Shown piece by piece: positions 1 through 4,046 of a stretch of DNA of 5,558 nucleotides. Below the pieces are notes generated by a model, which did no database searches, was not told the origin of the DNA, and saw only the letters and a program-made list of their open reading frames with translations. The DNA comes from Planctomycetota bacterium (GTDB lineage Bacteria > Planctomycetota > Planctomycetia > Pirellulales > UBA7805). The stretch spans positions 1-5,558 of the forward strand of contig JAUWIQ010000157.1 in assembly GCA_030605285.1 (NCBI GenBank), in the 5' to 3' direction. The position numbers were made by a program, and so were the translations under genes. Positions within the stretch are counted from its first letter, which is position 1. Each line of letters opens with the position of its first letter.

Positions 1-55
1 CCATCGATTTGCGTTTCAGTTAAGGTCACTCGGGACAAGCGCGCATGTCAAACAA

Positions 56-1642
56 TTAGCCCACCTCTTTAAGGACGTATTCCTCTTCGGTGGCCCGCAG
101 GCAGGCTTCTTCTTTTGAAATGCGGCCTTCTTTCACCAATCGGACCAAGGAATCATCCAACAAGACCATGCCAATTTTCCGCCCCGTTTGCATCATCCCT
201 CGCAGTTGGAAGGTCCGATCCTCGCGGATCATGTTACCAATCGCGGAAGTGTTGACAAGAATTTCCACGGCCAGTTCCAAAGAGTTACCGTCTGTACTTG
301 GCACCAATTGTTGCGACACGATACCTCGCAGAGATTCGCTCAGCATGGCCCGAATCTGCGCCTGTTCCTTGGGCGGATACACATCGAGTACGCGGCCTAT
401 CGTACGCAGGGCATCGGGTGTATGCAAAGTTGCCAGTACGAGATGACCTGTCTCGGCCGCTGAAATGGCAAGGGATGTCGTCTCCAGGTCTCGCATTTCC
501 CCCACAACAATAATGTCGGGTGCCTCCCTCAATGCGGCACGCATCGCATTGCCAAAACTTTTCGTATGGGTGCCGACTTCACGCTGGTTAATATGTGCCA
601 TTTTGTTCGGATGGACAAACTCGATCGGGTCCTCAATCACGATGATGTGTTCCTGCCGCGTGCGATTGAGCAAATCGACCATGGCCGCCAGCGTGGTCGT
701 CTTGCCGCTTCCCTTGGGACCGGTAATCAGCACCATGCCCTGGCTATATTCGGTGAATCGCTTGATCTGTTCGGGCAGGCCTAGTTTTTCAAAATTGGGC
801 ACCTCGGTATCAATCAAACGAAACACGGCGTCCATGCCGGCCTGCTCGGTGAGAAAATTAGTGCGAAATCTTCCCAATTGCTCTCCACCGTCGTAACAAA
901 AATCCAGATCCAGATGTTCGAGAAACTCACTCCGACGACCATCGTCAAGCAGCGCTAGGAGCGACCCTTCGGTTTCCGTCGCGGAGAGTACCGGCCGATC
1001 CATAATCTTCAATCTAGCCGCCAGACGCACCATGGGCGAAAGTCCGGCAGTGATATGGACATCCGAGGCCTTCATCTGACGTGCTTCAAGGAGAATTTCG
1101 TGAATCCTTTCTTTTGCTTCAGGATCGACCGCGACCGGTCCGGCTCCCGACGCCCCTGAGGCAGACGTTGCGCGAGCGGGCTCAGGATCGGTGTCTCGCT
1201 CCAGCAGCGGCAAGTCCTCTTCCTCGTCATCGCCCTCGAGATCGATCTTGATGGGCGGCAAACCGCCGTAGCCAGCCCCCTCATCAACAGGGGCCTGACG
1301 GTTGGCATCGCCGTCGCTGGTATCCCCGTCACTGGTATCCCCGTCACTGGTATCCCCGTCGCGGGCCTCCCCATCGCTGGCATCCCCGGCGCTGGCCTCG
1401 GCATGCTCGGGAGTGCTGCGACTCTTGGCCTTGGTCGGCTTGACCTGCTTTTCCAACTGCTTGTGGTACAGAGCCAGCAACTGGGCCACTTTTTTTTCGG
1501 GCAACTTGCCACTTTTCAAGAGGTATTTTGCGATCACTTCCGGATCGGGCATCTGCTCCAAAAGTTGTTCCAATTGGGCCTGATCCAACAGCTTGTTGTG
1601 TAAGACTATTCTCGCAAAGATCTTTTGTTGTTTTGTCGCCAT
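56..1642 (-). CDS. pilT: PilT-type twitching-motility/retraction ATPase with MshEN-like N-terminus and acidic repeat linker
   Basis: Predicted cytoplasmic hexameric ATPase of the PilT/GspE superfamily. PilT proteins power type IV pilus retraction at the inner-membrane platform. The PilT core spans about residues 175-528, the usual size of a whole PilT. Visible motifs are Walker A GPKGSGKTTT (308-317), Asp box IEDPIEF (336-342), Walker B DIIVVGEMRD (376-385, Glu382) and His box TGHLVLATLHT (398-408). The PilT C-terminal AIRNLIRE motif appears as AIGNMIRE (467-474). No tetracysteine zinc motif of PilB/GspE is seen, which favours PilT or PilU over an assembly ATPase. Residues 5-65 form a helical domain resembling a degenerate MshEN/T2SSE-N unit. 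Residues 66-175 are a low-complexity, Asp/Glu/Ser-rich linker containing six 5-residue repeats. The ATG at 1642 is the first start after an in-frame stop (1664-1666). Only a weak, distant purine stretch (AGAGAG, 14 nt away) precedes it. No other pilus gene is in the window, so the role comes from the family alone; PilU is the main alternative. Confidence 0.9.
   Translation of the reverse strand: MATKQQKIFARIVLHNKLLDQAQLEQLLEQMPDPEVIAKYLLKSGKLPEKKVAQLLALYHKQLEKQVKPTKAKSRSTPEHAEASAGDASDGEARDGDTSDGDTSDGDTSDGDANRQAPVDEGAGYGGLPPIKIDLEGDDEEEDLPLLERDTDPEPARATSASGASGAGPVAVDPEAKERIHEILLEARQMKASDVHITAGLSPMVRLAARLKIMDRPVLSATETEGSLLALLDDGRRSEFLEHLDLDFCYDGGEQLGRFRTNFLTEQAGMDAVFRLIDTEVPNFEKLGLPEQIKRFTEYSQGMVLITGPKGSGKTTTLAAMVDLLNRTRQEHIIVIEDPIEFVHPNKMAHINQREVGTHTKSFGNAMRAALREAPDIIVVGEMRDLETTSLAISAAETGHLVLATLHTPDALRTIGRVLDVYPPKEQAQIRAMLSESLRGIVSQQLVPSTDGNSLELAVEILVNTSAIGNMIREDRTFQLRGMMQTGRKIGMVLLDDSLVRLVKEGRISKEEACLRATEEEYVLKEVG
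1304..1393 (-). repeat. 15-bp tandem repeat (six units) in the pilT linker
   Basis: Six head-to-tail 15-bp units lie in frame. On the plus strand the core is GGTATCCCCGTCACT, with two identical central copies (1319-1333, 1334-1348) and diverged units on both sides. They encode pentads of the type SDGDT (residues 84-113 of the PilT protein). Because the unit is a multiple of three, copy-number change would keep the reading frame. Similarity decays outward from the centre, which suggests expansion by slippage. Confidence 0.9.
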
Positions 1643-1733
1643 GGTCGTCTGCCAAGCTCTCTTTCAGCGAAACCAACCTAACCGGCAATCACGCACGTCC
1701 ACCAACCCCATGGTGTTGCAGCAAAGTGGATCA

Positions 1734-1742
1734 AGTATAGCA
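1734..1742 (-). promoter_or_regulatory. candidate extended -10 promoter upstream of pilT
   Basis: Read on the minus strand, the sequence is TGCTATACT, which matches an extended -10 element (TGnTATAAT, one mismatch in the hexamer). No good -35 hexamer is seen 16-18 bp further upstream (best is CGCACA), which is common for extended -10 promoters. Transcription would begin near 1727 and give an untranslated leader of about 85 nt before the pilT ATG. The call rests on the E. coli sigma-70 consensus, and planctomycete promoters may differ. Confidence 0.35.
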
Positions 1743-1809
1743 AGAAAGAAAACCTTGTGCGCCACCTGAAAATCTCAACCTCTCAAACAGTCGCATCCCA
1801 AAAATCACC

Positions 1810-1989
1810 TCATGGGTTGCCCTCTGAGAGTTTCTCACTGGCAATCGTTTCTAAACGGTCAAGCCGGATTTCGATCTTATCAAGCTTGTCCAGAATCAGG
1901 GCATGGACGTAAACGGCATCCATCCCCACCGGACTATCGCCCGCGGCAATTTTTTTGATGATCTCTTCAAGTTCAGCTTTCGATTTCAT
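1810..1989 (-). CDS. small uncharacterised protein (59 aa), probable coiled coil
   Basis: I do not recognise this protein. It has 59 residues, is highly charged, and shows no signal peptide or membrane segment. The C-terminal half (about residues 29-50, HALILDKLDKIEIRLDRLE) has hydrophobic residues spaced 3-4 apart among Lys/Asp/Glu/Arg, typical of an amphipathic helix or short coiled coil that could oligomerise or bind a partner. The start is the ATG at 1989 because GGGGAG (1996-2001) lies 6 nt upstream, an ideal Shine-Dalgarno spacing. The frame stays open to 2124, but that start would overlap the end of the oxidoreductase gene and its extra residues look like non-coding translation. It lies 89 bp after the oxidoreductase and 167 bp before pilT on the same strand, so co-transcription with the oxidoreductase is possible but not shown. 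Confidence 0.65.
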   Translation of the reverse strand: MKSKAELEEIIKKIAAGDSPVGMDAVYVHALILDKLDKIEIRLDRLETIASEKLSEGNP

Positions 1990-1995
1990 CTCTGT

Positions 1996-2001
1996 CTCCC
2001 C
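1996..2001 (-). promoter_or_regulatory. Shine-Dalgarno fixing the start of the 59-aa protein
   Basis: GGGGAG on the minus strand, 6 nt before the ATG at 1989. It supports the short form of this gene over the longer open frame starting at 2124. Confidence 0.65.
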
Positions 2002-2078
2002 AGCATGAGAAATGTCAGTTGCGTCGTCTCGAATATGGCCACGTGGTGAAGTGGCAAGGTTTGATTTCAGAGACATGC

Positions 2079-3155
2079 TCAAGGGACTAGCGAAAGGGTC
2101 CGTTTCTCCGCGGCACTGCGCCATGCCGTATCGACGATCTGCTGGCCAATTCGGGAAATTTCCACCGAGAGTGGGCCCTCTATCGGCAGCTCACGCTCGA
2201 GGCAATCGATCACGTACTGGACCGGGTTCTGAGCGGGGGAAGCGCATGAATCGACCTTGAGTACCTCACCCTCCACGGAGGATCTCGTCTGCACACGAAT
2301 CGTCGATTCGTAATCGTAGCTGCTGATCGTCCCCTCACTGCCCACGACCACGAACCCGCATTTGGGCTGCGGTTGGTCCGTCCAGGGATCGGTGAAGGTA
2401 CCCCAACGCGTTTCGAATTTGGAGAGCCCCGTGTCGTAGCGAGCGATGACGACACTATGCTCATCCACCTCCAGACCCGCGGGTTGATCGATCGTCGCCG
2501 TCACTTCCAGGGGACTTCGCCCTCCCAAAAACCAAGTTCCCAGGGTCGTACCGTAACCCAGATAATCGAGCAGCGAACCACCCCCTTGAGCCCGTTTGTA
2601 AAACCAACTCTGCGGTTTTTCCTGCGCAACATCTTCCGCCGTTTTCTCGATTTTATCCGCCGCATGCCACAAAGGCCCGCGGTTACCATCATAAAAATGG
2701 ACCTCGATCACCTCTCCGATTTTTCCCTCATCGAGCAATCGCTTTGTCGTGCGATGCGGTGGATACCAGGCCAAGGGCCAATTGATGGCCAGCATCTTCC
2801 CGCTGGGCTCCATGGCGGCAATCATCCGGTCCGCTTCCGCGAGGGTCGCGGCAAATGGCTTTTCCATCAGAATGTGAACCCCAGCCGGGGCCCCCTTTTC
2901 TGTCCACTCCGCGTGATCTGCGGTTGCTGGACAGAGCAGAACGATGTCGGGCTCCGTTTCTGCCAGGCACTGGTCGTGGTCCGTGAAGAGACGATCTTTG
3001 GAAATACCAAAATTTCGAGCTGCCTCCTCCAACCGATCCGGCTGCAGATCACAAAGACCTACAATCTCGACGTCCGGGTGTTCCGAGGCCATGCGGAGAT
3101 TATCGCCCATGTGAAAATGATCGAAATTGATGCCCGCGATCTTCCACGTCCCCAT
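2079..3155 (-). CDS. Gfo/Idh/MocA family NAD(P)-dependent oxidoreductase
   Basis: Predicted cytoplasmic two-domain dehydrogenase of 358 residues, normal for the family, whose members act on sugars, inositols and similar polyols. The N-terminal Rossmann domain (about 1-122) shows beta2 ending in VEIVGLCDLQPDRLEEAA (29-46; Asp36 is a likely NAD-ribose contact) and the family signature EKP (98-100) in HILMEKPFAATLAEAD. The C-terminal alpha/beta domain (about 123-358) carries GGGSLLDYLGYG (191-202). There Tyr201 occupies the place where many relatives have the catalytic His, as in the Tyr-using glucose-fructose oxidoreductase branch. The nucleotide loop reads GINFDH (8-13), not GxGxxG. No Tat or Sec signal is seen. 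The start at 3155 is chosen because GAGGAG precedes it by 7 nt and the protein then begins directly with strand beta1. The frame extends to a GTG at 3209, which has no ribosome site. Substrate is unknown and the neighbours do not suggest one. Confidence 0.92.
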   Translation of the reverse strand: MGTWKIAGINFDHFHMGDNLRMASEHPDVEIVGLCDLQPDRLEEAARNFGISKDRLFTDHDQCLAETEPDIVLLCPATADHAEWTEKGAPAGVHILMEKPFAATLAEADRMIAAMEPSGKMLAINWPLAWYPPHRTTKRLLDEGKIGEVIEVHFYDGNRGPLWHAADKIEKTAEDVAQEKPQSWFYKRAQGGGSLLDYLGYGTTLGTWFLGGRSPLEVTATIDQPAGLEVDEHSVVIARYDTGLSKFETRWGTFTDPWTDQPQPKCGFVVVGSEGTISSYDYESTIRVQTRSSVEGEVLKVDSCASPAQNPVQYVIDCLERELPIEGPLSVEISRIGQQIVDTAWRSAAEKRTLSLVP

Positions 3156-3162
3156 ACCAACG

Positions 3163-3168
3163 CTCCTC
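3163..3168 (-). promoter_or_regulatory. Shine-Dalgarno fixing the oxidoreductase start
   Basis: GAGGAG on the minus strand, 7 nt before the ATG at 3155. It decides against the 18-residue longer version that would begin with GTG at 3209. Confidence 0.8.
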
Positions 3169-3203
3169 GTGTGTTTGAATACCCTGGACCTTTTTTGTTT
3201 GTA

Positions 3204-3225
3204 AGTCACTGCTCTGAGTCACTGC
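3204..3225. repeat. 9-bp direct repeat in the divergent intergenic region
   Basis: AGTCACTGC occurs perfectly at 3204-3212 and again at 3217-3225, a 13-bp period. It lies about 50-70 bp upstream of the oxidoreductase start, a location where tandem regulator sites occur. No regulator is identified. Confidence 0.5.
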
Positions 3226-3261
3226 GGCGTTCCAGAAATAACAGGTTTCTGTTGCGGCGCA

Positions 3262-3313
3262 AAGGTACTCTCCCTCCACGCGCTTGTCAGAGTACCCTTA
3301 CCGCGTCTAGGAT
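3262..3313. promoter_or_regulatory. candidate overlapping divergent promoters with 8-bp inverted repeat
   Basis: On the plus strand TTGTCA (3284-3289) and TAGGAT (3308-3313), 18 bp apart, resemble -35/-10 boxes for the zinc-ribbon gene. On the minus strand CTGACA (3285-3290) and TACCTT (3262-3267), 17 bp apart, could serve the oxidoreductase, so both -35 boxes would share the same TGTCA core. An inverted repeat GGTACTCT (3264-3271) / AGAGTACC (3289-3296) with a 17-nt spacer overlies both and could be an operator. The -10 matches are only 3-4 of 6. The plus-strand start would fall near 3320, almost on the ribosome binding site. Confidence 0.25.
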
Positions 3314-3334
3314 GAGCGACGAGGAAGTCCCATC

Positions 3335-3973
3335 ATGATCCGCATCCGCTGCCCGCATTGCAACGAACGACTCAAGGCTCCAAACCATTTAGCCGGGCAA
3401 AGGGGTCGCTGTCCTGCCTGTCGAGTGACGGTCCCGCTTCCCGAGCAGGACGAACAACCGCTTCAGTCAGAGGGTGTCGCTGCAGCCGAAATCGGACAGA
3501 GAAGTGGAACGGGAGACACGTCAGCCACGGTGACTCAGGATCCAAACGCCGAGGCAATGGGTCTCGATTTCAAGCGACTCGAGATACTTCGTCGCAACTG
3601 TCACTACCTAATCTGCAATAGCCGAGAGATAATCGCCCGCTGGGATGATGACGGCAAAGGCTGGATGGTCCATATCAAAGACGGATTTGTAAAAGCGGTA
3701 CAAAACCCCAAGCAAATTCCCACGATGGGCAATTATGTCTTTATCGAAATCGAAGTCACCAGCGAGGGACCGCACCAACGACTGACCGGGGTTCATGGTT
3801 TCACGCTTCCCGGTGCCTTAGTCTTGAATAAGCTGGCCAAGAAGAATGAACACACAATCCTGGAGGGGATCGAAGCCCCAACTCCAATAAACGATCGCCA
3901 GCGGGCCTTGGCTAAACAGCGGATCAACAGCAAGTATTTGCCCAACATCTGGGACGACGCCATCGATTTTTAA
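3335..3973 (+). CDS. zinc-ribbon protein with uncharacterised C-terminal domain
   Basis: I do not recognise the full protein (212 residues). Residues 4-34 form a compact zinc ribbon with Cys6-x2-Cys9 (CPHC) and Cys26-x2-Cys29 (CPAC), joined by LKAPNHLAGQRGR. This is a layout I associate with many small planctomycete proteins, and the four Cys very probably bind one Zn. A polar, Gln/Glu/Ser/Thr-rich linker follows (about 35-75). Residues 76-212 look like a folded, mostly beta domain with alternating hydrophobic stretches (YLICNSREIIARW at 91-103, YVFIEIEV at 134-141). It then has LTGVHGFTLPGALVLNKLA (150-168) and a charged helical tail ending in WDDAIDF. No signal peptide or transmembrane helix is evident. 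The ATG at 3335 is preceded 8 nt upstream by GAGGAA (3321-3326), a good ribosome site. It is the only plus-strand gene here, divergent from the oxidoreductase and convergent with pheT. Function is unknown; a nucleic-acid or protein-binding role would be a guess. Confidence 0.85.
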   Translation: MIRIRCPHCNERLKAPNHLAGQRGRCPACRVTVPLPEQDEQPLQSEGVAAAEIGQRSGTGDTSATVTQDPNAEAMGLDFKRLEILRRNCHYLICNSREIIARWDDDGKGWMVHIKDGFVKAVQNPKQIPTMGNYVFIEIEVTSEGPHQRLTGVHGFTLPGALVLNKLAKKNEHTILEGIEAPTPINDRQRALAKQRINSKYLPNIWDDAIDF

Positions 3974-3984
3974 GTCGTCCGGAT

Positions 3985-4046
3985 GCAGTACAGTCGCCCA
4001 GTTTAGTTCCGCAGCGACTCTAAACTCGCAGTACCGCACCGTACTG
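3985..4046. repeat. interlocked short inverted repeats at the convergent gene ends
   Basis: Between the zinc-ribbon stop (3971-3973) and the last codons of pheT lie AGTCGC (3992-3997) with GCGACT (4014-4019), AGTTTAG (4000-4006) with CTAAACT (4020-4026), and CAGTAC (4029-4034) with GTACTG (4041-4046). A further GCAGTAC copy sits at 3985-3991. The CTAAACT arm contains the pheT stop codon. The first two pairs interlock and are probably mutually exclusive hairpins. No run of T follows on either strand, so this is not a standard intrinsic terminator, though it could mark the 3' ends of both transcripts. Confidence 0.4.

Noticed and set aside
1..11. CCATCGATTT at the window start resembling the sequence at 3960-3969
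   Set aside because: About ten shared bases, one copy inside the end of the zinc-ribbon gene; no duplication, target-site or element structure around either copy.
465..896. 143-codon plus-strand open frame inside pilT
   Set aside because: Antisense to the PilT ATPase core including Walker A; no ribosome site or recognisable family.
1302..1583. Plus-strand open frame with a SPSLV repeat
   Set aside because: The peptide repeat is just the complementary reading of the 15-bp tandem repeat in pilT; the minus-strand reading is the continuous PilT protein.
1736..1767. Sigma-54-like TGGCGC and TTGCT elements upstream of pilT
   Set aside because: The GG-to-GC spacing is far longer than the 10 bp that sigma-54 promoters require; the extended -10 reading fits better.
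2039..2046. 8-bp palindrome CCACGTGG between the oxidoreductase and the 59-aa gene
   Set aside because: A single short palindrome with no repeat, spacing or promoter context; easily due to chance.
1810..2124. Longer 104-aa version of the small minus-strand protein
   Set aside because: It would overlap the oxidoreductase end by 46 bp and lacks a good ribosome site, whereas the ATG at 1989 has GGGGAG at ideal spacing.
3156..3209. 18-residue N-terminal extension of the oxidoreductase from a GTG
   Set aside because: No Shine-Dalgarno before 3209, a basic non-family sequence, and a strong GAGGAG before the ATG at 3155.
2373..3338. 321-codon plus-strand open frame ending in an ATGA overlap with the zinc-ribbon start
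   Set aside because: It lies antisense to the oxidoreductase, whose family motifs are clear on the minus strand. Its translation is rich in Arg/Pro/Gln without domain character, and the ATGA overlap looks coincidental because the zinc-ribbon gene has its own ribosome site.
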